Assembly (NCBI GenBank): GCA_958430865.1
Contig: CAUDNR010002602.1
Span: 35,980 to 71,805, forward strand
Direction: 5' to 3'
DNA length: 35,826 nt
DNA from: Entrophospora sp. SA101
Taxonomy: Eukaryota; Glomeromycota; Glomeromycetes; Entrophosporales; Entrophosporaceae
Within the stretch, counting starts at the first letter, position 1, and every line of letters starts with the position of its first letter. The notes under the pieces are model-generated. The model did no database searches. It saw only the letters and a program-made list of their open reading frames with translations, and was not told where the DNA came from. This document shows positions 20,463 through 33,888 of this stretch, piece by piece. The translations under genes and the position numbers were made by a program.

Positions 20463-22317
20463 ATTATATGTTGACAAAAAAATTATTTAAAAAATAAAAT
20501 TTTTTTAATCGCCATCATCATCATATAACATTTTATATTTTTATATTTTTTTTAAATAAATTTGTATTAATGATTTAATTCGATATTCTAAATTCCAATC
20601 CTACATATAACAGAATCTTTTAATTTACATGTCACTTAATCTTTTAAATTTAATTATTTGAAAATGATTTGATAATTTCTATGTCAATTGTTGTGATGTG
20701 CATGAAAACCAATAATAATAAAGTTTTGTGAGATGAAACCCAAAAATTTCAAAAGTAGAGGGTGATATATATCTTACTAAAACTAAGTTTATGGCAATAT
20801 TCCTTTTGATTGACTAATTTTAATTTTCACATATTACGTTTAATATTATATTTTATTAAAAAATGTCGTCGAGAGTCTCTAACGGGTACTATGTAGTCCT
20901 TTAACAATCATTAAAATTTCATACCTTTGACGCTTCAGGCATGTTTAATTAGGCCCATTACCCGAAGACACAATGCAACGGAACAATTCAAAGGGACCGC
21001 GGGGCTCTGAATTTGTTGAAATTACATCCGAGATCTTTTTTTTTTGAAGAGGTTGTTGAAGCCTTTTTATTTAATGCGGTTTTCATCACCATGAAGTAGA
21101 GCATTGCATATGATGGAGAGGAAAGTTCTGTTGGACCTAACACCTAAGCTTAATTTGTTAAATTTAATATTACTCATTTATCTTTCAGAGATGACTTTAA
21201 GGAACATGTATAATTGGGAAGAGACCTAATTAGAAACTTGTCTACTAAAACTTTCCCACCATCGCTTGGACGACAAGGCGATGGAGCCATTATTCTACAT
21301 TGAATGGAGACTCTGATTAAATTCAACGAAAATATCAAAGGTTTATTTCCAAGTTTTCTCGTTTTTTGCTTGTCAGAACTTTTCAAAATTGGTTTCCTTA
21401 AAATTTCATTTCTGCATGGTTTTGGTATTAATGATTTTAATATAAATATTAAAAATTGAAAAATTATAACATAGAAAACTACCAGAGCAATTGCATGGGA
21501 AGTTGTTGTTGAGCACTACCTATTCTTTTGCTGTTCTGATGTAAATCCTATCTTTTCACTATTGTTATTAATGATATTCTTATTGTTGTAATATCAGTAC
21601 CTTTTTCATCTTCTATATCATCCTTTCTCCCCATTTTTTGATTCTTTTCTTTATTGATTCCTGGATTGCTTCTATTACTTTCCTTCTAGAATTTGTTTTT
21701 TGTTTTTACGGCAGAAGCAGCAATTCTCCATCATATAACTCGTGGATTTTTTCAAAAAAATTGGATTCAACTCGGTCTTTTTACAATTTTTAAATTCCCC
21801 TTAGTATTTTAGATCATTGGTTGGTTTACTTGGTTTATATTTTTTCTAGGCTCTATTAGATTAATTATTTTATCGATCTTTTGGTTGGTATCATAGATTT
21901 GATCTTTTTTAATGTAATATATTCAAAACATTTTAGAAAACTAAGGATGTTTTTTACGATGCCATCATAATGTTATATTTATTGATTATTTTTAAGAAAA
22001 AGCAAACACCTTCGTAATAGCAGATCACTGCCTTTCTTTCCATGTGACTGTTAGTTGCTCACAGCAACATCTTATTAAAATCTTGTTAACAAATAAAAAC
22101 GATAAAACATGATTATTAATATTAATAATATTACTATTATTGTTATTTAAATTTGGATATCGTATGTCAGATCGTTCGATATGTGAATTTGAAATTTCGC
22201 ACCCATACCACTCATATTTGATTGGCTAATTTCCCAATTCATAAATTTTTATTCGAAGAATATATATTCAAAAACATTCTATTTGAATTTTTTCTTATTT
22301 ATTTTCCTATTTAAAAT
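20463..22317. other. 1.85-kb intergenic region, no gene found
   Basis: The first 100 bp are the RPL5 3' flank. A less AT-rich patch at about 20868-21030 (gtcgtcgagagtctctaacg; gggaccgcggggctctg) differs from its surroundings and may be an old repeat. A 70-codon minus-strand frame at 21174-21386 is unsupported. The right end holds the promoter of the next gene. Confidence 0.55.
22217..22230 (+). promoter_or_regulatory. Inverted CCAAT box upstream of the small LITAF/BRI3-like gene
   Basis: The sequence ttgattggctaatt contains ATTGG, the reverse of CCAAT, about 95 bp before the ATG at 22318. This is a normal distance for an NF-Y/HAP-type site in fungi. Functional use is inferred. Confidence 0.35.
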
Positions 22318-22744
22318 ATGAATCCATCATATCCAGGAACTCGAGTGATTGACAAGAAACACAATCAAGGAATTTATTTAGCATCAACCTTTCACTGTTA
22401 TATTCGTAAAAGATTCTTAATTTTACAAATTAATTAATATTGAAATTTATTTAAATATTTTAGAATTGTTAGATATTGCTAAAGAATTAGGCCCATGTCC
22501 AAAAGGTGGTTCACATGAACTAAAATCTCATTAGTAAGTATTAATATATTATTATTGTATGTTTTGGTTTTTTTTATTTAAAAATTTATCTAATTTCAAA
22601 CAAACAAAATAAAGTACATTTTGGACTTTATTTTTAGCCTTTTGTTTAGGTTTACCAAGGCTCTTTGGATATTCAGAAAGAAAAACTGTCTGCATCAAAT
22701 GTAATGAAACTTTTAATATCACCTTGCCTCAAGCCAAGTGGTGA
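22318..22744 (+). CDS. Small LITAF/BRI3-like membrane zinc-ribbon protein (tentative)
   Basis: There are three exons, 22318-22405, 22464-22533 and 22615-22744, giving 95 residues. The introns are gtaaaa...tttag and gtaagt...aaag, and the sum (288 nt) is in frame to TGA. After a polar start come CPKGGSHELKSHYTFW, a hydrophobic stretch (TLFLAFCLGLPRLFGY, about 54-69), then KTVCIKCNETF with a CxxC pair. An N-terminal Cys motif, one membrane-associated helix and a C-terminal CxxC is the layout of LITAF/BRI3 proteins, which bind zinc and sit on endosomal or lysosomal membranes. The N-terminal part has only one Cys (CPKGG) plus His residues, so the zinc ligands would be atypical. It is convergent with NDUFAF6, with 184 bp between the stops. 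The gene model is good; the family call is weaker. Confidence 0.62.
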
Positions 22745-22928
22745 TGATAAGATTTAATTTTAAAACAATAGCTTTTTCAAAACAAGAAGACATGGATACG
22801 AAAAAGTTTTGAAATAAAAATACAAAGACTCGAAACAATTTGATGAATGGCGATGACGATAATAATGATAATAATAATATAAATATTAATTTTTCTTTGT
22901 GAATAAACTTATATTGCATCAAACTTCA

Positions 22929-24376
22929 TCAAAATTCACCACGACGATAATTTATCCATAGTTGAAATGGTAATTTCCAATCTCTTATATTCAGTCTTGG
23001 ATTGAACACGTCAAAATCATATTTTTCCAAACGTTTCAAATAGGAATTACAAGACACCTTGAGAATATAAAGAGTGTGTATTAATTTAGGAAGAATAAAT
23101 TATAGTTAACAATAATAAATATATATTTGTTTATTTACAGCTGATAGTAGTGCAGGCAATGATTCTATGGGAATATTTGATAAAAAAGTTCTGGCTGTCA
23201 ATAAATGATCATTGGCTATTGTTGCAATTTCAAAAATTGCATCATTTAGTCCTGGCACACGACCTTTTCGAAAAATTTCTTCGTGGGAAAAATTATGCTG
23301 GAAATTAAAAAAAAGATTTTTTTTAATGAATTTATATATATATATATATATTATATATATCCGATAAAATACCTTTGCAGTGATTTCTGCTGGTAACATC
23401 ATTCTTCTTTTACTAACAAGATATGGAAATGCCTTTAATGTAGTCACAATTCCAATAGCTTTCCCAATATGACTGGCTGCGTGATCCGCTTGTATATCCT
23501 TAATACCCAATGATTCCAAGTGTAAATAAAGAAGACAAGATGCAGTATTTTCAGCATATGATTCTAAATCCTTGGACGTTATAAATGGTGGATCATCCAA
23601 AAGTGCATCCTTAGAATAATCAATTTTTCTATTAATTACTTTGCAATATGATTAATAAATTATTTTATATTAGAAATTCCTTTTCTTTACTCTTGCATCA
23701 ATAATTCTTTTAAAAAATAACGGAGAAACATTGCATATATCTAAAGAGTTGTGTAAAACTTGCGCTATAGGCTGTTGAGGAGGCTTATTCTGCTGATGAT
23801 ATTAAATAAATGAAAAACATATAAATAAATTTATATCATAACACAATATAATGTTTTGAATTGAAAGGTCTAATTATCGATTTTCTCGATACTTCAGATT
23901 GACAATCCATACCTTAAATATGTTGTCTATTGTTTCTCGCCAAAACTGCATCCTCATCTTGCCAATCCGAGGATCACTGACCGAATCACGAATCATTATT
24001 AATTCAATGTTAAAAGCTCGAATTGCCCAATGAACTTTTTGAATGTGTTTTGGATAAAATAATGAACATAGATAATTTTCTGAATCTTGTTTTCTTTATA
24101 AATATTAAATAAAAAAAATACTAATATGTGTTTATTATTATTATTATTATTATTATTATGTGATTTATTAATTTAATCAATTGAAAAATTTAAGCTACTT
24201 TTTATAATACTTTCTTACCTCACAAGATTACTACAATACTTAATAGCATTATCTAATTGATCATTATTCTTTGTTGTATTTGTCGAAGATGAAATTTTTC
24301 TTGAAAAATTATATTTGAAATTGGAATTGACAAGTTTACCATATAAATATCTATATTTAATCTTTTGACAAGCCAT
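22929..24376 (-). CDS. NDUFAF6: NDUFAF6-like complex I assembly factor (squalene/phytoene synthase fold)
   Basis: Exons are 24376-24219, 24093-23913, 23789-23691, 23609-23373, 23297-23139 and 23057-22929, giving 320 residues (human 333). The start MACQKIKYRYLYGKLVNS opens a Lys/Arg/Ser-rich, acid-poor leader (KYNFSRKISSS) typical of mitochondrial import; an upstream Met in the same frame is less likely. Family segments in order: YLCSLFYPKHIQKVHWAIRA, FNIELIMIRDSVSDPRIG, KMRMQFWRETIDNIF, LESYAENTASCLLYLHLESL, DHAASHIGKAIGIVTTLKAF, LPAEITAKHNFSHEEIFRKG, FEIATIANDHLLTAR. The family descends from head-to-head prenyl synthases but works in biogenesis of complex I in the matrix; no prenyl-transfer activity is established. 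The paired DxxxD catalytic motifs of true synthases are not intact here (IRDSVSD). Expression may be coupled to DDB1 through the shared promoter. Confidence 0.94.
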
Positions 24377-24515
24377 GAAGCCATGAATAAAAACAAATTT
24401 TTTGATAATCAGTTTTTGTAGGGGGGGGGTAGTGCCAAAATTACACTTGACAATCATTAATATCAATTATCTGATTAGATACATATAACTTTAGAAAGTC
24501 TTTGAAAATTACATA
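24377..24515. promoter_or_regulatory. Bidirectional promoter between NDUFAF6 and DDB1
   Basis: Only 139 bp separate the two start codons, so both 5' leaders and core promoters must fit here. A run of nine G residues at 24421-24429 stands out in very AT-rich DNA and may exclude nucleosomes or bind a C/G-tract factor. No TATA box is evident. Confidence 0.65.
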
Positions 24516-27500
24516 ATGTATAACTACGTAGTTACTGCTCATAAATCGAGCAGTGTTATTGATTCTGTTAAAGGAAAATTTTGCACTACTGGTGAAATTA
24601 ATTTATTTGTCAAGTATGTTTTTTAATCAAACTTATCTAAATAGTGTGGTCAGCGATTTTTTTTAAAATACTAATCAAATATTTTTATGACATATTAATA
24701 AATAAAGCAAAATAACACACATAGAAATTTATACACTTATTCCGGGAGGCTTAAAGTTATTACAAGATGTTCCAATATATGGTAGAATTGCTTGTATGGG
24801 AATATATAGACCTGCTGTATGCCGTGTTTCATTATTTAAAATTATTTTTGTGTTAAAATATAATTCATTGATACTATTAACATGGCATATTTAATTTTAT
24901 CATAAATGCGACATGCATACATATAGCGTTGCGATACAGATTTATTATTTGTCACCACTGAAAACCTAGATTACTTTGTATTATCTTATGATCAAACAAC
25001 CCAGAAGGTTAAAACTGAATGTTATGGTAATTTCAACGCCAAGAAGTCTAAGCGTCCATCAGAACCAGGCCAACTTTTGGCTATTGATGAAAAATCACGA
25101 ATGATTGCAGTTCAATCATGCGAAGGTACTCTTAATGTGTTCCCAATAATGAATGATGGCCATAAAGGCAGAGTATCGACAGGTTCAAAAGAAAAAAATA
25201 CATCACATGGCTATCTTTCGAAATTTTTCAATATAAGGTTTTTGAAATTACTTTTCTAATTTAATAACAAGTGATAATGACATTAAAATTGCTTGACATC
25301 CAAATTCAACATTCAGACTTCCATGAATTTATATTAAAAAAGATTAGAGGAATTGAAGATCCGTTCTATGATACTTTTATACGAAATGGACACGCCTACG
25401 CTGGCCATATTATATGAAGATTCTCATAAAATAACTCAAATTAAAACCTATTACATAGCTGTTAAAGAAAAAAAAATTACAGATGCACCATGGTCACTCA
25501 AAAATGTTGACCCTTCTGCAAATCACATGATAGCAGTACCAACGGGTATTTTTTTTTTACATTATATATAAATTACCTAAATATAAATATATTTTTATTT
25601 TCATTTTTGACTTATTTACTAAAGATTTATAATTAAATTATTTAGGTGGATTTTTGCTAATCTGTGAAAATAAGATTTTATATTATAAAGATCTTATAAA
25701 TAATTCCAGTACAATATTATTCAAATACTCGATCAGTCATAATGGGTAAATTGATAGAATTTTATTTGAAACCTTGGATATTTATTCAATATTATTATAC
25801 AAAGCATCAACTTTAGAAATTTGTAATTTTTTATATAACTATAATTCGATTAATTAATCAATCAATATATATATATGAAGTTTTATTTATTGAGCCCTGA
25901 TATTCTTTTTTTTTCTTTTCCTCTTTTATAGGATTTCTAGAATTGATGATGACGGTACAAGATATTTGATAGGAGATGGTTGCGGTACATTACACTTGCT
26001 TGTTTTACCAGATTCTGAAAAAATTTATTATTATGATATAGGAAAGGTAATTAATTCTAACGAAAAAAAAATAATAATTAATATGTTATAATTTACTATA
26101 TGTTTTAAAAAAAATTCATTCATTTATAACAATATTTTATTAAAGATCTCTGAACCAACTTCCATTACTTATCTTGATGAAGGCTATGCTTTTATTGGTT
26201 CTCATTTTGGTGATTCTCAACTTGTCAAATTACGCAAGGAATACAATTCATCAAATGAATTAATGGATTTATTAGAAAATTATGTGAATTTGGCACCATT
26301 ACATGATTTTTGCGTAATAAATTTAGAAAGACAAGGATTGGTTAGTCGGTTTATCGATTCTTATTGATATCTATCACATATAATTCTGAAGTTAAGTTCC
26401 TTCTAACATTATTTATCTTTTTAGGGTCAACTAATTACTTGCTCAGGTGGTAATGAGGATGGCACTTTGCGAATAATTAGAAATGGAATAGGTGTTACTG
26501 AACAAGCATCAATGAATATTTTAGGAATTAATGGTGTATGGTCATTACGTCCTACATTTGATTCTTCGTATGTATATTTGGATTTTTTATTAATAAATCG
26601 TAATTTTTCGATATCATGTAAAATAACAACTAACACCTCCCTCCACCTTTAACAGTCATGATGATACAATAGTCATATCTTTAGCCACCGAAACTCGTAT
26701 TTTAAAATTAAATCAAGGAGAAGAATTAACGGAGTTAGAAGAATACTCGGGTTTTAATTTGTCCAAGACAACAAAATCTGTCAAAAACGTTATTGGAAAT
26801 AGAATTGTACAGGTAAGCATTTGTGAAATACAGTAACAACAAAATAATAATAATAAGTTTTCTTCCATTGTGAACTTACAATGAATTATTATTGTAGATA
26901 ACAGAAACAAATATTGCACTTTTTGTTATCGAAACCGGAGAACTATTGTCTGAATGGCTCACAGAAAATGGAAAAACCATTACTGTAGCTGATGTAAATA
27001 CTACACAAATTGTTATTGGGCTCTCTGGTGGTACTATAATATACTTTGAAATAAAAAATGATAAATTAATGCTAATCAAGTTAGTAAACTTTTAGTTTTT
27101 AAATTTATATTAATATATTTATTTATATGATTATAATTAATTTTATTAATGGATCTAATATTTCATTCACTTATTCGTTAAATCAATCAAATAATTTAAT
27201 TTGTAGAAAATTGGAATTAGACTCTGATATTTCATGTTTAAGTATTAATCCGTTAGAGGATCCAACCTCCTCATCAATTGTAGCGGTTGGGTTATGGAAA
27301 GTCATTGGAATAAAAATTTTAAAACTGCCTACTTTAGATATAATATCGGATGAAAAGTTTGATGGAACTTCTATTACTCGCTCTGTTCTATTAACAAATT
27401 TTGAAAATAATCATTATGTTCTTGCAGCCTCGGGTGATGGACAACTATATCATTTTCTATTGAATCCAACTACTGGGGAATTGTCAGAAAAAAAGCATCT

Positions 27501-29394
27501 TTCATTAGGTACTCAGCCTATCATTTTAATTCCGTTTATTTCTAATGGAAAGAATCATGTTTTTGCTGCATCAGATAGACCCACTATCATTTACAGCGAC
27601 AATAACAAATTACTATATTCCAGTGTTAACACAAAGGTATCCAAACTCTGCACTTCTATCATATGATTTTTATTTTTAAAACAAAATTGGTTGAGATTAT
27701 ATATTTTTTTTTAAAAAAATAGGATGTTACATATATGTGTCCATTCAGACCAGACAGCGAATCTACATCCTTAGTTATAACGCATGAAGATGGTTTAACC
27801 ATTGGTACTATTGATGAAATTCAAAAACTTCATATTAGAACAATTTCATTGAATGAAATGCCTCGACGCATTGCGCATCAAGAGAGTACTAACACTATTG
27901 GACTTTTGACTGCTAAGACAACTACTCGTTTTTTTACCGGTGAAAAAACTACAGAACCATATTTCAAAATCATGGATGATCAAACATTAGAGAGTTAGTT
28001 CTTTTGATATTTCATTGTTTTAAAATCTACAATCCAATATGACGTATTTTTTTATTTTGTTTTTTAAAAAAATTTAGTTAGTGATACATTCAAACTAAGA
28101 GATGATGAACTTGTCCACTATTTATCAACTGGGAAATTGGACATGAAAGAAAGTTCCCCAGAATTTTATTTCGTGGGAACAACTTTATTATCAGGTGATG
28201 GTGATAACAATAATGATGGAAGATTACTTATATTTCAAGTTGAAGGAGAGGATAATAATCGTAAAATAAGATTATTTTATGAAAAAGTCATGAAAGGTTC
28301 GGTGTTTTGTTGTATACCATTTAATGGGAAATTATTGGTTAGCGTTAATTCAAAGGTATGTGTTTGGATATATATATATATATTTTTTTTTACATATAAC
28401 ATTATTCATTTATAAATTAAAGAATCCAAATTTATAATAGGTATCACTATTTAACTTGCAAGAAGATAATAGTGGAAGGTCAAATATAATACCAATGTGT
28501 AGCTATTCTTGTTTAACACTAGCCTTATATGTTGTCACAAGAGGACATTTTATCTTGGTGGCAGATTTATTTCGTTCGATTACTGTTTTGATGTATAAAG
28601 AATTAAACAAAGACAACAAAAAACTCGAACTTATAGCCAGAGATCTTAATGCAAAATGGTTAACAGCGGTCGAAACACTTGATGATGATGATTATCTTGC
28701 ATGCGATTCAAATGGAAATATGTTTATACTTGAAAGGAATTCTGATGAAGCGGAAGATTCGGCTAGAGACAAACTACACCAATCAGGCCTATATCATTTA
28801 GGCGATTCGATAAATAAATTGAGACATGGTAATCAAATTTATCCATAATAATAATAAAATGAAGCATTTTATCATTTTTAAAATATAAAAACATGTTATA
28901 TTTTAATATAATAGGTTCGTTGGCAATTAACCGTCCAGATTCAGATTTGACTGTTGATACTGATATATTATTTTGCACTGTGTCTGGTTCCCTTGGTGTT
29001 GTGTCTAGGTTAACAGAAGAAAAATTCAATTATTTAAAAAAGTTAGAAAAAGCTTTAGAAAGCTATACAAGTTCAATTGGCGGTCTATCAAATGAAGCGT
29101 ATCCTTTTGTTCTATATATAAAAGATGTTTATTTATTTTTATGATTACGAAGAGTATATGATTAAGATATATATTATTGATGACTTTTAATAACAATAAT
29201 AATTAAAAAATAGTTGGAGAGCTTTTCGATCTATCGATGGTAAGATGCAAGAAAGTCGTAATTTTATTGATGGCGATTTTATTGAATCAATTTTGGATCT
29301 TTCTCATAAACAACAAGCGGAAATTGCTGCAATATGTGAAGTTAAACATGATGAGATGATCAAAATTGTAGAAGAATTGACTAGACTTCATTAA
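24516..29394 (+). CDS. DDB1: DNA damage-binding protein 1 (DDB1), CUL4 ubiquitin ligase adaptor
   Basis: Sixteen exons: 24516-24613, 24708-24816, 24927-25237, 25343-25545, 25646-25745, 25932-26046, 26146-26340, 26425-26567, 26656-26812, 26898-27079, 27207-27636, 27723-27993, 28078-28355, 28441-28828, 28915-29098, 29214-29394. They give 1114 residues (human 1140), in frame throughout. The start [14 protein letters not shown] matches the DDB1 N terminus. Further landmarks: [119 protein letters not shown]-type [15 protein letters not shown], and [10 protein letters not shown] at the end. The family has three beta-propellers (A, B, C) and a C-terminal helical domain. Propeller B binds CUL4; A and C hold DCAF substrate receptors, in the nucleus, for DNA repair and replication control. 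The serine-rich insert of the animal protein near residue 770 is missing. The 3' end faces the M13 peptidase stop 204 bp away. Confidence 0.97.
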
Positions 29395-29598
29395 AATAAA
29401 ACATGTATTGAATATTAGCTAGTATGATTAATTAGTAATTTGTTAATAAAAGATTTTTATAGCTTTATAATATATTAATTAACCCCCCTCCCAAAAATAA
29501 TAATTAACCCCCAAAAACATTATTAAATTTAACATATCATTTAACTAAATTGTATAATTACAAAAGAAATAAAAAAAAATATTAGGTATTTTAACCTG
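29395..29598. terminator. Shared 3' region of convergent DDB1 and M13 peptidase genes
   Basis: The 204 bp between the facing stop codons contain ttaataaaag at 29442, a possible polyadenylation signal for DDB1, and two C-runs (aacccccctccc and aaccccc at 29480-29515) that are unusual in this AT-rich DNA. Transcripts may overlap here. Confidence 0.4.
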
Positions 29599-32500
29599 TT
29601 ACCATAAAATACATTTTTCGGAGGGATTCATTTCTCTCCCAATTTTACACTTAAAGGCGTCTGCAAATTCTTTAGAATTTTTTACGACACCATTTACTCT
29701 CCATTTTGCTGGTGAGTGAGGATCAACTCTAACCTATAATTATTAATATTGTTTATAATTTCAATCAATTAATAATCATTAAGATTTTTTAGAAGATATT
29801 TATAACTTTGAAAAGGGAAAAATTATCTTACTAATTCAACTGCTCTTTCAGGTCTTACTTTCGAACACCAACTTCTACCATAACTAATAAAAAATAATTG
29901 CTCTCTTGACCATTTACTCAAACCTGGTAATAATTCATTATTGTAAATTTCTTCTTTTGGGTCTGATTCGAATCTTGTCAACCACGCATTAAATGATTCT
30001 TTTAATCTAAATATATTAAAAATCATGATTATTATTATATTCATATAAATAAATTAATAATTTTTAATAATGAATAGTTAATTACCCTCCATTATCAGCC
30101 AAATTTTCTCCTAAAGTTAATTTACCGTTCAAGTGTACAGGTTTACCATAAGGATCATTTATTGTAAAGTTTGAATATTGATCAATGAAACATATGGTTT
30201 TTTTTTTAAATTCTTTGATTGTATCATTAGACCACCACTAAATAATATAATACAACGTTGTTATATATTTATTGTTATTATATATTTGAAGTTACAGATA
30301 TTCTACCTGAGTCAATCTACCACTTGCATCATATTGTCTTCCACTGTCATCAAATGCGTGCTATGATTATCAATTGATAATTTTATTAGTATTATTTTAA
30401 TTAAAAAAAAAAGATCGTCAATTTAAATAAAGATTACCGTAAGTTCATGTCCAACCACCATACCAACAGAACCATAATTTATGTATTCAGGAGCTTTTGC
30501 ACTAAAGAAAGGCGGTTGTAATATACCTAATATATAAAAAATCAAAATAATAATTATTAGTGTTATTGTTATTATTCAACTATTTTGTTAAAATTAAAAA
30601 CTATACATTACCAGCTGGAAATACAATTTCATTCGCTGTTGGATTCTATTTTTTTTTTAAAAAAAAACTTCATTAAAATTAAAATATAACGGCAATTGAT
30701 TCTAATTAATTATATATAGTCTACTTACATAATAAGCATTAACAGTTTGAGGTGTCATATACCAAACACCCCGATCAACTTTTTTGTTAACCATTTTCCA
30801 TTGTTCGTTACTAGCCCAAGTCTCGTAACTTAATTTATTCTCAAAAAATTGGTTTTCCTTAATAACTAGTTTATCGTAATAAACTGCTAGTGATTTAGGT
30901 GATTCTATGTTTGGTGAAGTTATTGGATAACCAACTTTTTGAATTATTTTTTTGACCTTACGGGCGAACAATATATATATATATTAGCAATAATGTATTA
31001 ATTTATCAATAGATACATGGCTAATTATGTTACTATACCTTATAAATGGCTTTGTTGCGTGTTTCTTCGTCCAACCATTCCAATTCTGGTAAACGATTAA
31101 TAAACGTATTCTTTATAGCTGTAATTGTATCATCAGCCATTTCTCTACTTTTACCTAATTAAAAGCATAATCAATTGATAGAATTAAAAATTATTTAATA
31201 AATATATTAAAAATTATATATTAATTAAAGAAACAATTACCCCCAAAAGTTTTTAATACAAAATATCTGCCAGCCAATAAACCTATAGTTTCGTCGATAA
31301 CTTTTAAACAAACTTCCCATCGTTTAGGTTTGATGTTTTCATCAATACCTCTTAAAACAGAATTTAATTTTCTTATAGGCTGTCTAAAGGATTCATCCAA
31401 CGAATCAGCAAATTTAAAAACAGATTGCCAAATAAAGTAAAGTGATAATTTTGAAGAAGAAGTCTTTTCGAGTAATTTGGATAAATCTGAGAAATATTTA
31501 TTTGAAGAAATGATAATTTTTGATGGGACAGCTTGATCTTTTGGTATTAATTTTATCAGGTATTCCGTCCATAAAATTGAAGGTGATAAAGCAGATAATG
31601 AACCTAATGTATGGTTATTGTAAATTGCTTCCGGATCTTTATAATCCTCACTATTATAATAGTTAAAATCAGTAATTTATTTAAAAGCAAATAATATTTT
31701 ATTTGTTTTTAAGATAATGATAAATATAATAAAAAATCACTTACGCAGATAAAGAAATATTTGCCAAATCTCTTTCAAATTCAACAATACTCTCGGCATA
31801 ATCATTCCAAATTAGCGATTCGTGCTCATTACCTTCACTAATATCAGTTTTTTGATCAAAAATATTATTATCATCATTATCGTTGCAACTACCATCAAAA
31901 TTATTGAAATCGTCAGATTTTTTATTTTTTTTAAGAGCTTTTTCTAATAGTTCAGCTATGACGCTTTTATAAACTTTTAAGATACTTTCTTCTTTATAGT
32001 ATTCTTTTGAAGGTAAACCTAAACCACTTTGATCCAAATATAACCCATTATATTCGGGATCTTTTGCATCAGCTTCTACTCCAAATGCGAATAAAGGATT
32101 TACCCCGATTGATGATAAATAAGATAATGTCGCTGTTGCATTTAATGGATCTGATGATAATGAGCTTAAATAAGATTCTCTAGTTAACCAATTTTTTCTA
32201 ATAAGAAAGTAATTATTATGAAAATCATAGAAATTATTATTATTATTATCATCATTGTCAATAAATTGACTGTGAATAAAATTCATAAATGGGGAGATTT
32301 CATCATTTGGAAAATAAGACAAAATTTTTTTAATTATTGGTAAAAGTGGTTCAGCTCTAAGTAACCCTATCTGGGTTTCGTTCATGCAAGATTGATACAT
32401 TGATTGCAATTTATAAAAATTTTGCTTGTCAATAGTTTCATCTGGTGATGGTATAGTGTCATTTGGATGATTTGGGAAAGTAGGAAAATCATCTTCAAGA

Positions 32501-33359
32501 ATTTCTTTAAGAACTTTCTAAAACATTATACAATATATGTAAATATATATCTTTTTAAGTTTTCAATGAAATTATTTCGCAATAATAATTAATATTTACT
32601 TGGTTATCCTCATATAAACTATTGAAATATCCATAACCCCCTTTATCATCAGGTATTGTGTTTTTTTTTAACCAACCACCACCTATAAATAATAATATAT
32701 ACATAAATTAATTTATTAAACAACAAATTAATGTAAAGAATTCGATTAAAGAAATGTAAAAAATTTACAAGTAAATTTGAAGAAATCATCACAAGGATCA
32801 GCTTCTGGATCAATATCGGAAAGTATTTGAGCAGCTATAATAACACAATCAGGTGTCAAGCAAAGATCCTAGAATAAATGAATAATATGCATGTAAAAAA
32901 TTATAAGTAATTTTTACTTGATAAAAATGATCAATAGAAATTTTTTTCGATTAATACCTTTTCAGTATCATTTGGAGGCGGAATAACAGTTGGAATTGGT
33001 CCTGGAGGAGGTACAGGAGTTTGATGAGGTGGAGGATGAGTATGTTTGTTAGATCTACCTCTTGTATATAAACCAGCAAATACAGACATAAGTATCAATA
33101 ATAATACACAAATGAATGCTAGAGTAATTTCCAAGGTTGAAAATTTTCCATGTCTAAGAGGGAAAAAATTCGCATGATCTCTTGGAGCTTCACGAGTACG
33201 TAAACTACGTTCAGGTCTTTTTGAACTGTTTGGATTATTTTTTTTGTTGATAGAAGGAGAACCTATGAAATTTTCTTCTTCTTCTGGATCATTTGGACTG
33301 TCATCATCGTTTAAAAGAGGTTGGTTTTCTAATTGTTGCTGACGAAGAGAGGAACTCAT
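29599..33359 (-). CDS. M13-family zinc metallopeptidase (neprilysin/endothelin-converting enzyme type)
   Basis: Thirteen exons from 33359 down: 33359-32958, 32868-32769, 32682-32600, 32517-31745, 31650-31241, 31154-31039, 30956-30729, 30645-30612, 30526-30438, 30360-30307, 30237-30086, 30006-29832, 29733-29599. They give 916 residues. It is a type II membrane protein: a 75-residue acidic/polar cytosolic tail, one membrane helix at 77-98, a Pro/His-rich stalk (about 105-128), then the ectodomain. Landmarks: [40 protein letters not shown] for substrate binding, zinc motif HELTH at 742-746 (split by an intron after the Thr), GENLADNGG at about 806-814 with the third zinc ligand, and the family's C-terminal CILW. 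All catalytic residues are present. The family cleaves peptides under about 50 residues at the cell surface or in secretory compartments. Asn/Asp-rich inserts (near 31860-31920 and 32230-32260) make it longer than the usual 700-770. The physiological substrate is unknown. Confidence 0.96.
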
Positions 33360-33888
33360 TATGAAAATTTAATGCTTGCGGATGCAGATACTAGAGAGAG
33401 ATCAAAATTTGAATTAAAATTATTATTTATTCATTATAAATTGTTTCACAAACTTTTACTTGTTATGGAAACATCAATTATCAAATGGCACAAATTTGTG
33501 TGTCATCAGGATAGGGATTTAGACCAACATCGCACGTGCATTCAATCCATTGTCAAAATGACGAATAGCAATTTTGAATTATTTGAATCTTTAGAGTTTC
33601 GGGTTTGAATAAATAAAAATGTTTATTGTTACTTTGAATATAAAAGGAGTTCTTCCGTTTTTATTATTATTAAACAGGTTTTTTTTATATTGAATTGCAT
33701 CTTATTATGTACATTGTTTATATAGATTTTTTTTTATTTAGTTAAACAGATAAGCTTGAGTAAATTAATTAAAAGAAAAAAAAGTCTTATAAAATGGAAT
33801 GAATTCAAAGAGCAGAAATAAAACAAAAATTTAAATTTGAATTCAAATTATTATTTTATAATTATAAAATAAATAAATAGTAATAATA
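33360..33888. promoter_or_regulatory. Divergent intergenic region of M13 peptidase and lipase genes
   Basis: The 529 bp lie between two outward-facing start codons and must include both promoters. A 91-codon plus-strand frame at 33333-33608 overlaps the peptidase start and looks spurious. A short inverted repeat (aatttgaattcaaatt near 33834-33849) lies about 40 bp before the lipase ATG. Confidence 0.45.

Noticed and set aside
21174..21386. 70-codon minus-strand frame in the RPL5 downstream region
   Set aside because: No homology that I can recognise and no exon partners.
26427..27079. Minus-strand frames of 67-69 codons over DDB1
   Set aside because: They are shadows of the well-supported DDB1 exons on the other strand; no start context, splicing or family.
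33333..33608. 91-codon plus-strand frame upstream of the lipase
   Set aside because: It starts inside the first exon of the M13 peptidase on the other strand and has no domain; probably a chance frame in the promoter region.
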